A stretch of 64,000 bases of DNA. It comes from Heterostelium multicystogenum. Taxonomy: Eukaryota > Evosea > Eumycetozoa > Acytosteliales > Acytosteliaceae. Where the stretch lies: NCBI GenBank assembly GCA_003667245.1, contig RCNN01000514.1, forward strand, positions 1-64,000. The letters run 5' to 3'. Under the pieces are notes generated by a model. The model ran no database searches and was not told the origin of the DNA. It saw nothing but the letters and a program-made list of their open reading frames with translations. How positions within the stretch are numbered: the first letter of the stretch is position 1; every line of letters begins with the position of its first letter. This document shows, one piece after another, positions 1 through 12,500 of this stretch. Both the position numbers and the translations under genes were made by a program.

Positions 1-14
1 ATTAAGTTGAAGAC

Positions 15-3000
15 ATGTCTGGTCAACCTCCTCCTACTTCCCCAATCCATATATAAATCAGCAACCACCACAGGGTGCATTATCAAAACTATCCACCTGT
101 TCAAGTCAAACCTTTTGGTGGTCCACCACAACCACCAATGCAAGGACAACCACCAATGCAGGCTCATCCATATGGTGGACCACAACCACCAAATGCAAGG
201 TCAACCACCAATGCAAGGACATCCATATGGTGGACCACAACCACCAATTGGTCAAGCTCCACCACAACCATTGAATAATCAAGGACCACCACCTCCAATT
301 CATGGTCAACCACCTGTTCAACAACATCCATATTGGTGGACAACCACATCCAACCCAAGGTCCACCACCACCAATGCAAGGACAAGTTCCATATCAACCA
401 CAATCACCTCCACCACCAAAATACACAGGTTTACCAGACACCAACAAACTTTAATCAACCACACCAACAACAACGGGAACACAGCCACCACCAACAACAG
501 GATATCAACCAATGCCCACCAACATCTGGATTCCAAACAGTCACAACCTGTACAGGGATATACCCAGTCTGCACCATACGGACAACAACCATATGGACAG
601 CAACAGTACCAACAGATGCCACCAACTTCAGGATTCCAACAACAGCAACCAGGAGGATACAACCCAACAGCACCATACGGACAACCACATGGGAAACCAC
701 ATGGACAACAACCACAACAATATCAACCACAGATGCCAAATCTTCAGAATCTATCAATCAGTGGTGGTAATCATGGTATGCCAAACTTACCAAATCCAAT
801 GATTCCACAACAAGCAACACAACCAAGCGCACCACACAAACAGACAACCGTATCAACGCTGCACAGGTACCAAGTCCAGCATCGATTGTGGACCCACTTT
901 AAACCATACATCTTTTAACACCAACAAAATGAGAATCCACCACCTTTCCTCCATTCAACAGGTTGTTATTGTGATCAACATGTATCCATTCCACAATTTC
1001 ATGAGATCAACACTTTACACTGTCCCAGAGAGCGAAGACCTCCTCAATACCACCAATCTCCCACTTGCAAATCCACACAACACCACTTGCCAACTTTGAA
1101 ATTCCACTTATTGACCACGGTGTCAATGGTCCCATCCGTTTGCAGCCGTTGTCTTGGTTACATGAATCCACACAACACATTTAATCAATGGTGGTAAATT
1201 CTTTGTCTGTAAAATTATGTGATTATGAAAATGATGGTAAGTTGACAGCCGACTTCAATTCCACCTCTTGCCATTATGTCTGACACACCATTTCAATTAG
1301 TACCAACTGAATACTTTAGCGCAACTTTGCCAAATGGATTGAGAACAGATTATGAACAAAGACCAGAGTTGCAAAGAGGAAGTTATGAGTTTGTTGCAAA
1401 GAAAACTAACGATCCAGTTTTGGTTCCAGCTTACATCTTTTGTTATTGAAATTTCCTCAATACACTATCACCAATGGAATTTTGAGTAATATCGTAGAAA
1501 GGTTTAAAGTAGTTGAGTAATTGGGATTCATTCGATGTCCAACTTGCAGCCTGTTAACCATATAATTTTTCACATAATTTCCAGGAAAGTTTTGAATGAG
1601 ATGTATGATAAGACACCAAGAAGAATAGGTATTATTACATACGATTCCGAGGTACATTTTTGGAGTTTCAAGAAGAATTATAATATGCCACAAATGAAGG
1701 TAATCACAAAGAACAGTGTATTCGTTCCTATTCAAGATGGATTTTTGGTGGACTATCGTGAGTCCAAGAATTTGGTTGACTTTTTCTTTGATAATATTAC
1801 AAAACTTTTTCACCACCATTGGCTTCCAACCGTGAGTTTGTATTTGGTTCTGCTGTCCAATCAGCTGCCCTCGCCCTTGAGAAGTGCGGAGGTCGTGTTT
1901 TTGCATTCAGCACTAATCTCCCCAAGGGTAATCCAGGTGCCATTCCCAAGCGTGACTCTAAGATCGAGAAGAATTTGTTGCCATCAACTGCTTATAACGC
2001 TTTTCTACAAGCCAGTTTCACAATTGTGCTCTACTTCAAGCGTTTCTGTAGATCTATTTATTTATACCAACCGAAGTATGTGATCTTACAACTTCTGGAC
2101 CTTTGGCCGCCCGCAACAGGTGGTCACGTACATTATTACCCACACTACTCCACTGAGACTGCCGACCAATTGCGTAGCGACATTATCCATTACACCACTC
2201 AACCATATGGTCTCAGAGCTGCAATTAAGATTCGTTGCAGCCGTGGTCTAACCATTTCAACTAACTACGGAAAATATCACTGAAGAAAATGGAGAGATTC
2301 GTGTTGCAGGTATTACTGATGACAAGTGTATTACTTCGGTTCCTCAAATACGACGACAATTGAAGCCAAAGTCCAAGGCATACATTCAGTTTGCCATGAT
2401 GTACACTACTATCCATGGAGAGAATCGTATTCGTATCCACAATTTGCGTTTTGAATGTCGACAGTATTCTCCCCAACTTCTTCAAGGATGCTGATTTGGA
2501 CTCCATCATCACATTGTTTGCTCGTATATGCCGCACGTGATATTATCACAACTGATCCAAGTAAAGTTCGTACCCAAATGCGTCGACAAGGGTCTTGAAC
2601 TTACTTGCCGCCTACAGAAAGAACTGTGCTGCCGACAAGGCACACACTCAACTGATCCTCCCAGAGTGCTTCAAGTTGCTACCAATCTATATTCTCTCTA
2701 TGATGAAGACTCCACCATTCCGTACCTCTGGAGACATTTCTCCTGACCTTCGTTACTTCTATGTCAACTTGCTTGCATCTCTCCCACCCAGCAAGATCAT
2801 CCCACTCATCTATCCACGTGTCTATCCAATTCACAACTTACAAGCAATCCATGGAACAGCTCACCCAGATAAGCAACACACAGTCATCCACAATTTGTCA
2901 GACTCCACATTGGAGCTCATTGAAAAAGATGGTGTCTATTTGTTCGAAGACGGTAGAAATATCTACTGTTGGGTACAACAATTTGCCAACCAAAATGTCC

Positions 3001-3441
3001 TTCGTGATCTTTTCTCAATCGATACAATTGTTGGTACCAATTCAGCAAAGGTAAGTATATACAAATTATAATCAATTACAAACAATCTTATATATTCAAT
3101 TCTAATAACGATGATATTCTCTTAATACCAATATATATAGATTTCTAAATTGTTTGTATCTTTGAATGGTGCCAATCCATATCATCAAAAAGTTGAAAAT
3201 ATTATTGCAGCAATCATTAACCTTAGAGGACTGGAGCCAACCAAAGAGATTCAATTTGTCATTCAAAACGAATTTTTGGATTCCAACCTTAGATCTCAAC
3301 TCTTTGAGGACAAGAGTGTTGATTCCCATCTCTTATATAGACTTTTTATGTCAAATTCACAGACAAATTCCAAAACAAGCTTTCGTAAGGATCAACTCAA
3401 AACTAAACAATACAATAATCAATTACATATATTTTATATAA
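15..3441 (+). CDS. sec24: Sec24-family COPII coat subunit (Sec24C/D-like), multiple frameshifts
   Basis: Sec24 is the cargo-binding subunit of the COPII inner coat that buds vesicles from the ER. The likely start ATG at 15 opens a Pro/Gln/Gly-rich N-terminus (to about 850) typical of Sec24. A zinc-finger follows at about 1137-1230 (CSRC, then FINGGKFFVCKLC), preceded by a segment like the Sec24C/D cargo domain (EIPLIDHG). The trunk runs from about 1585 to 2100 (PRRIGIITYDSEVHFWSF; VFGSAVQSAALALEKCGG), then the beta-sandwich and helical parts, with the gelsolin-like end at about 2900-3400. One intron is clear at 3051-3140 (GTAAGT to TATATAG). At least eight frame changes occur, several at A or T runs (for example an extra A near 1212), while similarity continues across them. 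A draft-sequence cause is more likely than a pseudogene. The exact stop is uncertain because of a frame change near 3330. Confidence 0.85.
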
Positions 3442-4709
3442 TATATAAATAATATTCACCATATCGAAAATAATAATAATAATAAATAATAATAATAATA
3501 GCAATAATTTGGTAAATACAAATTATTTTAATCAACTCCTCAAAAAAAAAAACAATAACCATCCATCCATCATTATACATCCACAACCAAATTATTAATA
3601 ATAACAACTAAACAATAATAATAATCATTACAATCATAATCATTATTATAATGACAATAATATTCGATTATAGTTTGTAGTCGATTAAATTACTTGCAAA
3701 TAAAATAATCATAATATTATAAATTAAATCTCTATTATGTCTAAATATTTCTATCCCATTCAACATGATTACCAACTTTATTTTTCTTTCTTTCTTTTAT
3801 TTAATATTATGATGTATATACAATTAAAACTAAATAGATCTTCAAGCTTACAAAGAGATTCCGAAAATCCTGTTGATGGCAACTACATATTAAATTAAAT
3901 TCCAAGCACCAAGAATTCATTCAATCCAATAACCATCACACTAACCAAGCCAATAAATAATAAGTCATCACATTATTTCCAATTTTGCCCCACTATTCTA
4001 CTACCATTAGATACACCAGTGGAGGTCTTAGGTGGATTACAAAATAAATCTTCGACAAAAAGCAAAATAAACCAAACAATACTGATCTAAAAAATTACGA
4101 TAATGTTGTTATGCCTAATTCATATTTGTGCCACATCTGATTTGGGATTGGACGAAAAAACTAAAACTAAAAAAACCAAACAGTTGTGATTAATTTTAAT
4201 TAATTGAAATCAAATAATTTGCCATTTTTGTGTTTTTGAGTAGGTGGTGCAGCCAGTAGATGAAGGGGGAGAATGGTCCATCTCTATCCATCAAATTAAT
4301 TAATAATCAATTAATAAATCGTTAAATTTTGGAGTTTTTTTGAAAAGTCTGCTGAATAAAAAAAAAACTGTACTCTTTCAATTACAAATTTCACAACAAA
4401 CCAATTTCTATATATTTATCTATTGGATTAGTACATATCTCTTCCTGATATATTATAATGTTATATATTATAAATAATGGAATTATTTCTAAAGGAATTA
4501 GGAAAGAAAATTAAATAATAGTATTTTGTTTTTTAGAAAGATAGTTTTATAAATTATTAAAGATGGGAAAAAAAAGAAGAGATAAATATTTTTTACACTG
4601 TTGGACACTATAAATAATAATTTTATTTCAAATTAATTGAATTTTAACGCATATATTATAATATATATAAGGTATCTATTATAAATAAATATTTAAAAGA
4701 TTTCAATGT
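3442..4709. other. AT-rich intergenic region, no gene seen
   Basis: About 1.3 kb separates the ends of two convergent genes. It holds A/T runs and short AAT repeats. I see no coding frame, tRNA or structured element in it. Confidence 0.6.
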
Positions 4710-5968
4710 TTAAACACTGGTTTGGCCATCAAATTCATCGAAATCATCTTCATCCTCTTCGTCGTCATCTCCTTCAACGTCACAACTACTGGAAGTAGAT
4801 CCACTTGCTAGGGTTAAACAATTTTGTTGACCAATTTGTGGTCTTGTTTTTGGATTATTCAACAGTTTTCGACAGGATGAAATATAGGTGTTTTTGGATT
4901 TGATGAATTTGGTGATGAATCCACCGAGAACGATTCCACCAGGAATGTTGGAGACACCGTTCTTTCGGCCAACTGAAACGAACAGCATTGGATAGGTTGG
5001 AGTATGTCTGGTCAGCTTCTTCTTTTCTTTCTCAATGAGGTCGATGTTCTTACGGACAACCACTGCGTGGAAAAGCGCATTGTTACGCTGTCTTTAGTTC
5101 AGATACATTGGTGATGTCACCCATGGCAAATACATTTTCATAACCCTCGACCTGCATTGATTCGTTCACCTTGAGGTGACCCATGTGGTCAATGGAGCCA
5201 CCAAAGTGTGCTCGCAGAGCTTCACTGTTGGGACGGTTACCAAGGCACCAAAAAAACAAGATCGGCCTCAATCTTCTCGTTCTTGTCAGTGAGCAGCACT
5301 TGCTCCTTCAATTCGTAGTCGACGACGGCCATATTGTTACGGTTGGAAACAGCTTCTGGTGGAATGTCCACCACTGTGTTCATCATTACTTTAATACCCA
5401 TCTTTGTCATCTTCTTGATGAGTTTATCTGAGAATTTGTCACCGAGACGGTGAGAACATAAACGTCCTATGTGTTGGACCAATGTAACAGGTTTGTTTGG
5501 ATATTCACTTGCGATTTCACCGGCGAGCTCAACTCCGATCGTTGATCCACCAATGATGGCGACAGCACGTGCCTTCTTGACGGTTTCGTGGAGACGCTGG
5601 TAATATGGATAGAGGTTGCTGGTGTCGGTTGGTGATTTGTATGGAGTCATGTTGTTGGAACCAGTAGCAATTACCAGATAATCAAATGTTAAAACTTCAC
5701 CATCGTCTAACACCACCATGTTGGGTGTAATTTCAGTTGCCAATTTGTGTATGATTCTTCCATTCTTTAGCAAATTGTCCATTGGTATAAATACTTTTTC
5801 GCACAACTCTGGCTCTACCACCAATCTCAAAGCAGTGATATTGTGGAAGAACAATTGTTTTCTTTCGACCAAAGTAACATCGAATCTGTCATCAATTGAT
5901 TTTGCAAGATAAACACCGGAATACCCACCACCTACAATTACAACTCTTTTCTTTGGATGGTGACTCAT
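4710..5968 (-). CDS. AIF/FSP1-like FAD-dependent pyridine nucleotide oxidoreductase
   Basis: This is a class II NADH-dehydrogenase-like flavoprotein of the AIFM2/FSP1 group, which reduces quinones with NAD(P)H. The start at 5968 is directly followed by the FAD-binding motif VVIVGGGYSG. A second dinucleotide fold reads VAIIGGSTIGVELAGEI, where Ser-Thr replaces the more usual Gly. The C-terminal FAD contact is YENVFAMGDI at about 5110-5150. The chain ends in an acidic tail (DDDEEDEDDFDEFDG). Two frame changes are present: one at a seven-T run (coding strand) near 5252, inside what should read LVFF-CLGNRP, and one near 5085. With these ignored the protein has the usual family length of about 400 residues. 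No membrane segment or clear mitochondrial presequence is visible, so the location is open. Dictyostelids carry several AIF-like paralogues and I cannot say which this is. Confidence 0.85.
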
Positions 5969-7920
5969 TTTTATATTTCAATTTATATATTTATATATGA
6001 AGAATATTATAGATAGTAGTAGTAATAACTAGATACAGATATAGATATAGATATAGATATATTAGATTAATAGATAATTATAACAACAACGTTGATTGGC
6101 TGTTGGTTTAGCACAAGTGGTATTGGCAAATATTTGATTAATAATTTAAAATCGTAAGTATCGATAATTTTAGAATATCGTGTTATGTTGTTTTTATGTT
6201 GCTATTCTAGTGATTGTATTTTTCAAGTAGGCTTTCTTGCCCAATCAGTGTAACGAATGGTCTGTTTTATAAAAATATAAAACCCAATATTTAATCGAAA
6301 TTTTCAAAACCTCGGTAAGTTTGTTGGGTTATGATTGGTGTACACCAAAGACTCTTGTTATATATGTATGTTGTAGAGGTAATTTAAATTTGAAATATAG
6401 ATGTTATTCAATCGATCTTACAAGTTAATGTATTGGTTCAATTGAAAGTGGAATATATATTAGAATAGATGGAAGTGGATTGGATTGGATTGAATTTGTT
6501 TTGTTTTGTTTTGTTTATTTGTATATATTAAATGATAATATATTAGTGATATTGTTGTTGTTATATTATATAAGTTGGAGATATTATATTTATTTACAAA
6601 AAGAAAATAAAAAGTAAACAAAAACTGAAAATGGTAAAAACTAAAAAACTAGTTTAAGTTTTATTAATTGATTAATTGTAATATGCTGATGTTGGATAAA
6701 AAATAGTAAGAAAATTTTGATCAATTCGCATTTATATCAATCTAAGGAGGTCACACTGCTCCTGGTCTCTGCAAGTTGTGGTTATAATTTGTTTAAATAA
6801 TAAAAACACAACAATAAATGTATAAAGCAAAATACAATTTTAACTTTAATCTAATCACTAGATTTACGTCATTTTTGCAGGATCACCTAGCTCAAACACT
6901 GATGGATGTTTTGTGTTTGGCTGGAGAAACAACAACAACAATATCATCATTATTACCACATAATCCAAACCAAATTGTTTTGTCATGAATGTTGTTGTGT
7001 TGTTCGAGGGTCTGATCAACAACAAAAAAACAATATTGTTCCATATGACTCCAAATCGAGAGTAACCACATTGCCTGGGACAAACATCACGTTTTTTTAA
7101 AAATAAAATCAAAAAAACAAATAATTGCGTTTTGGGGAGCCTAAGTTTAAGATTAACATTTGTTTTTTTGATTAAATTGTCAAAAAACGACTTTTTTTTT
7201 TGGAATAACAAAATTTGTTGAAATCTAATCATATTTATGTAATATAGGTATACCTTTTTAAACAGAGACAAGCATTCAATTTGGAGCTACCTGAAAATTG
7301 GCAGAAATTTGTAAAATAAGTTGAACACTGCAAAAGTTGACCGGTTGACCTCGCAATCAGCATCTCAAAAAACATTGTCACACAAAAGAAAGAGACACAG
7401 CATAGTTGCCGAAAATACAAAACCAATTAGGTAGTACAATTACATTGTTCAATTATAGTTTAGAAGAGAAGACTACAATCGAAGTATAGAATAAACACCT
7501 ACCAACCAACCTACCATCCCGTTACTCCTCAACACTCAACAATACGCCAAAAATAAATCTGGAGTCAGTTTGATTTGTAAAAATTAAATCAAAAAATTCA
7601 AATTCATCAATAATAATAACAACAACAACAACAGCAGTGCTCCTTTCCTCTCCTCCTTACATTCTCAAACTCAGAACATTCTAATCCACAGGTCACATAC
7701 TGTTGAATTCCTTGCACAACATTCAGCCAATCAACCCACATTCAAATTATTGATTCAAATTAATTTTAATCAATTGATCAATAATCAAGCAAACATTCAC
7801 CTAATAATACCATTAATATTAAATATTAATCTATAATTAATTCTAGGCTGGCTAGTTCGTGGATTTAAAATAGTAGATATCCTTTGCAAGTTGATGCAAA
7901 AAAACCTTTAAACTTCTACT
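5969..7920. other. AT-rich intergenic region with an AGATAT microsatellite
   Basis: This 1.95-kb region lies between divergently transcribed genes and should hold both promoters. A GATATA-type hexamer repeat sits at about 6031-6060. Short CAA and AAT tracts occur near 7610-7640, just upstream of the next coding start. Open frames at 6864-7426 are low-complexity and on the wrong strand for any recognisable protein. Confidence 0.5.
6031..6062. repeat. AGATAT microsatellite
   Basis: About five tandem copies of a hexamer resembling AGATAT follow the 5' end of the FAD oxidoreductase gene. This is ordinary simple sequence in an AT-rich genome. Confidence 0.7.
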
Positions 7921-8580
7921 ATGTTTGGCTCAAGTTCAAATTCATCACCCAACACTAGTGCTACTGCTGGATGTGGTATTGAAATTCCAAATTCACCAGA
8001 TTCTTCAATTCTTACTTTACAAATCGATTATCATGTGTATGATGGCAACAACAGTGCTACCAGCAACAGTACACCCTCCCTAGGAGGGAGCAACCATTCC
8101 TCATTTTCAAATGAAACCAGCAACAACAACAACAACAGCAGCACTAACAATTTTGGCAATTCTACAAATAGTAATAATAGCAGTTCAAGTAGTTTGGGTG
8201 GAAGTGGTAAAGATAACAATCCTTTTATTGGACCAAGCCACACACTATCATCAAATAATCTTACATCGTTAGCAGCAGGCTCAATCAGAAGTGGTCAACT
8301 AGAGTTGGTGGCAATCACCAGAGTACAAGAAGCAATAAGATTGATTGCAGACAGGTTTTTGAAATCATCAGTTTCTGAGCAGTTCAATCCCTACAACTAC
8401 AAGCTGTATCTCCGCCAGCCAATTTCGTCAAATTCAACCTTCATCACAAACACCACCAACAGTATCGTCTCAACGCTCAACAGCAAATCAGAGCTATATC
8501 AGCTGACCGATCTCAGCAGAACACTTGAATCCTACAATATAAAAAATAATGTTTGTATTAATAATCGTATAATGGTTTAG
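7921..8580 (+). CDS. Ser/Asn-rich protein segment, probable first exon of the Roco gene
   Basis: A 219-codon frame opens with ATG at 7921. Its first 110 residues are Ser/Asn/Gly-rich. Residues about 120-215 look folded (SGQLELVAITRVQEAIRLIA; YKLYLRQP; LTDLSRTLESYNIKNNVCI), with the spacing of a ubiquitin-like or RA-type domain in which short strands surround a helix. I infer this from the pattern; no exact family was recognised. The next coding segment on this strand appears only at about 9555, directly after an acceptor-like sequence (CACATCTAG). So 7921-8580 may be exon 1 of the downstream Roco gene with an unusually long intron, or a separate small gene. The last residues before the stop are low-complexity and may be read-through into an intron. 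Confidence 0.5.
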   Translation: MFGSSSNSSPNTSATAGCGIEIPNSPDSSILTLQIDYHVYDGNNSATSNSTPSLGGSNHSSFSNETSNNNNNSSTNNFGNSTNSNNSSSSSLGGSGKDNNPFIGPSHTLSSNNLTSLAAGSIRSGQLELVAITRVQEAIRLIADRFLKSSVSEQFNPYNYKLYLRQPISSNSTFITNTTNSIVSTLNSKSELYQLTDLSRTLESYNIKNNVCINNRIMV

Positions 8581-9554
8581 TTTATGTTAAAGACATCAAT
8601 ATCAATATCTGTATCATATGGAAATCAGCAGTAATCCTCCACATCCCAACCTCCACATATCAGTTACATAACACTTCTAAAATTGTTGGATGGTTTTAAA
8701 ACTTATTATTGCCACCAATCACAAACACCTTACATCCACATAGTTTTTTTTATAGATCCACATTACCATCCTATCAACATCAACAACAACATCGACAACA
8801 ACAACAACAACAAAATACAATATAATGAATACATATACGTATAGTTTTCATGTGGAAAGTTCTTTTCAGCCAAAGATCAACCTTCTTATATCTTGTAATT
8901 ACACTTCTATGTTTCTAAAAACAGTTGTTAGTGAGTGCATCAACTACTTTCAGCTCAGTCAACCAACACACACACACGCACAACACACAAAAATATACAT
9001 CAAGATTTACATCCCACATCCACACTCCCACTCACATTCACATAGACATCCATATTTATATTCACATCTATATACTCTTCTATTTCTACGAGTTTTAAAC
9101 AGCTGTTCAACCCAAACAATCCAATCAATCAGGCTTGCAATTCAAAAGATGTTTGTTTTGTTTCTTTCAGATGTATTTTAACAAACTAAACTAAGAATGA
9201 CAATCACATTTAAGCTTAGTTTGGTAGTTTATAATAATAGTTTGATCTTTGAATATTGTTTTGGGTTAGATAAGATGTTGATGCTTTTCATTTAATTCAT
9301 CCTGCTTTTTCTTGGTGATTACTTTAATGATGTTATTAATTATACTATTTTATATTGTTCCCATTTAAAATTGACCAACTACTTTTGATATTGATATTGA
9401 TGTTGATATTGAAATTGATATTGAGTTGAATTGGATTGGATTGGATTCATCCATCTTGTTTATCTAACCATATTTATTATTATTTATTATTAACTGTTGT
9501 ACATTATTACTATTTATTATTATAGGATGTACTTGTAATTAGAATGAATAAACG

Positions 9555-12500
9555 ATCATCAAATTCACACATCTAGGTAGTACCACTACACAGCTTACTC
9601 CTACCAGAAGCACAAAGAAAGAGACAGGTTTCTTTAGATCGATTTTCTCAAGTAAACACAACACCCCAGATCCAAATGCAGGCGTGGCAAACAGCACCAG
9701 TGGAGCATCCAGTGTCAAGGATGATCCATCCAAAGGAGCAGACCCATCGGTGAAGCTCTCAATCAGCGCACAAGTCTCAACTCCACCCTTGGTTTTAAAT
9801 ACGATTGAGTTTTCTGGAAAATCTCTTCCAACAAAAAGGTAATGGACAAACATCTCGAAACAGGTTCGCCACATTGGTAGTTGACTCATATTAATATTGC
9901 CAATTTCATCTAGACCCAGTCACAGCATCAGCAGAGATATTGGCATCGTTCCAATATTATGGAAATGAACTGGATTATGCAGAGTTGTTGGAATTGCACC
10001 AGAATAATACTGTTGAGAAGAGTGGATATAAAAACAGCAAGTTTGTTGGCAAACTTCCTATTGTATCTCCTACAGAATATTTGTATAGTTCAATCTGTTT
10101 TTGCAAAGGAGATAGTAAAGGCCACTGATGCTTCAGAGAAAATGGAGCAGTTTGACAAGTTGCCGGTAAAGAATCGTGTAATGTTCAAACATATCCTTGT
10201 ACTCATAGATAAATTGTCGAGATCCAACGATTCGCTCTTTGAAACACTGGCCAATTTGATATCACCATGTATTATTGATTTGCCAAGCAGTGGATCCACA
10301 ATGGACCGTATTGATCAGCTCACCTACTCCTACTTAATGAACGATAAGCCCATGTCAAAAGAGGACATTGCCAAGCGGCTTGTCATGTCAAAAGATATCT
10401 TAAACAACTATTCGAACTATATGGTCGTAAGTAGTCTCTACATCTACAGATTGGCCACCACGTGACACAGTTATACTAATCATTTGTGTCCATCTAGATG
10501 AATAAGTTAGGATTATGTAAAAAGTATAAAGAAGATATAGTCTTTGTAACTGAGAATGTATTTTGTGTAGATAAATCTAATTTCATATCGTCCAAGGTCT
10601 TGCAGTTGGGAGAGATTTGGATTACCAACTATAGAATGCTCTTTGTTTCATTCCCAGCTAGTGTTCTGGGTGGATCTGCTCGCTCCAGTCCACCTTTATC
10701 GCCAACTACTTCGTCCTCCTCAATGTCATCCAACTCTAGTTTGTCGAGCAACTCCGGAAGCTCCAGCACGGCTTCAATCAACACCGAGATCCCCATCAAG
10801 ATGATTCACAAGTGGGTGCAGTTGCCAACTTTTCATACTACTACTGGTCAGACCTACGAGGTTTTTAAGCTCTATCTTAAGGATATTCGTATTAAGATGG
10901 TAGGTTTCCCTACTGGTTCTCCACATCTTGCTCCTTTTGTATCGTATCTCGAGAAATTGAATCAAGCTAGTGCTCAGAGTATATTTGCTTTCGCTTCAAC
11001 ACCAAAGCCAACTGACCAGCTGTGCCATCCATTTGACGAAGCAGCAATTAAACATGAATTCAATCGTTTGGAATTGGATTGGGGCAAGTGGAGAATTACC
11101 GGTGTCAACTCAAACTTCAAGACATGCAGAAGTTATCCAAGACACTCGATCATTCCAAAGTCAGTAAACGACCACAACCTCATGGTCTCCTCAAAGTACA
11201 GAAACAACAGGTTCCCCTTCCTCGCATACTTCAACAAAAACTAAGCAAACATCGTTGGTGCGTGCCTCATCACCCTACTTTTCAACACACAGCGGAATGT
11301 CGAACCATGGCGAGAATTCATGCGAGCAGGATATACAGATTTTGGAAGCAATCAACAAGGATTCGAAGCTACCATTGCTGGTTGTCGATACAGGATCAGT
11401 TGCCAGCTATGTTCCACCCAACTGCAGAATTCACAATCTCTACCTTCCACAGGTAGAGAGCATACGAGAAGCATACTTTAAAATACTCATGCTCCAAGAA
11501 GACCATCCCAACTGGCCAAAGTGGGAGCAAGTCATTCGTATGGAATGGCTTAGCTTGCTTAATCCTATTGTTACAGCAGCTGATATTGTGGTGTCGGCCC
11601 TAGAGAGCGGACAGAATGTTCTCATCCAAAATAGTAGCATTGATTCTGATGCAGACGTTCAGATATCCTCAATAGCACAACTCATTCTAGATCCATATTA
11701 CCGTACATTTGACGGATTCCAAACACTAATTGAGAAGGAATGGCTTAACTATGGACATCCATTTGCTCGTCGTTCTGGAAATGATTTAGTACAACGCAGA
11801 CGTTCCACCAACTTATCTTTCTCATCACCAGATCACCGACTGACAACTCTTCCATCTCAAATCTTGGGTACATCCAACGGAAGTTTCAATGACATCAAAG
11901 CATGGGACCAGCAACACTATCAGGAAGCGGAGAGAGGACCAAACCGAGCTATTCTCTCCTATTTTCATGCAGTTTATCTTTATTGTTTGGCAATTCTAAC
12001 AAAGAGTGTCCAACTGAGTTCCAATTCAACGAACTCTACTTGATCGAATTGATGGACTGTGTCTTTAATTGTCGTTATGGTACTTTCCTTTGTGACAATG
12101 TTGAGGAGCGTGAGTCACTCACCTACAGACAGACAAAATCAGTGTGGAGATCCCTACAAAAGAGTATGTTTACCAATTCGCTCTACAACAGTGGCACACA
12201 GAAGCAACGACTACAATTACGCCACACCTACAGCAATGTTATTTGGAGCAGCTACCTCATTAGAAACAACCCTAATTGTTTGGCATCAGGAGCTTTGCTC
12301 GCAAAGAAGATTGAAACTATTCAACATGATTCCTTTATGTTTGCAGATCTTTCTGCACTTGGAGTCTTCTATATTCCTGAATGTATACACCTAGAGATGG
12401 ACTCACTCATCGAACTCACATTGGCTCACAACAATCTTTGTACCATTCCAAACTTGTCAGGTTTGACTTCACTTGAGAAGTTAGGACTACAAGGTAATCG

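Noticed and set aside
4710..5271. Separate genes for the C-terminal pieces of the FAD oxidoreductase
   Set aside because: The pieces continue one flavoprotein domain across single-base shifts; one at a seven-base T run explains the break.
6864..7426. Two overlapping minus-strand open frames (135 and 63 codons)
   Set aside because: Low-complexity, Phe/Leu/Lys-rich sequence in an AT-rich region. No motif, and no plausible start context or splice structure.
8825..9181. 118-codon plus-strand open frame with a His/Ser/Tyr repeat
   Set aside because: It arises from CA-rich simple sequence (ACACACAC, CACATTCACAT) and has no folded segment.
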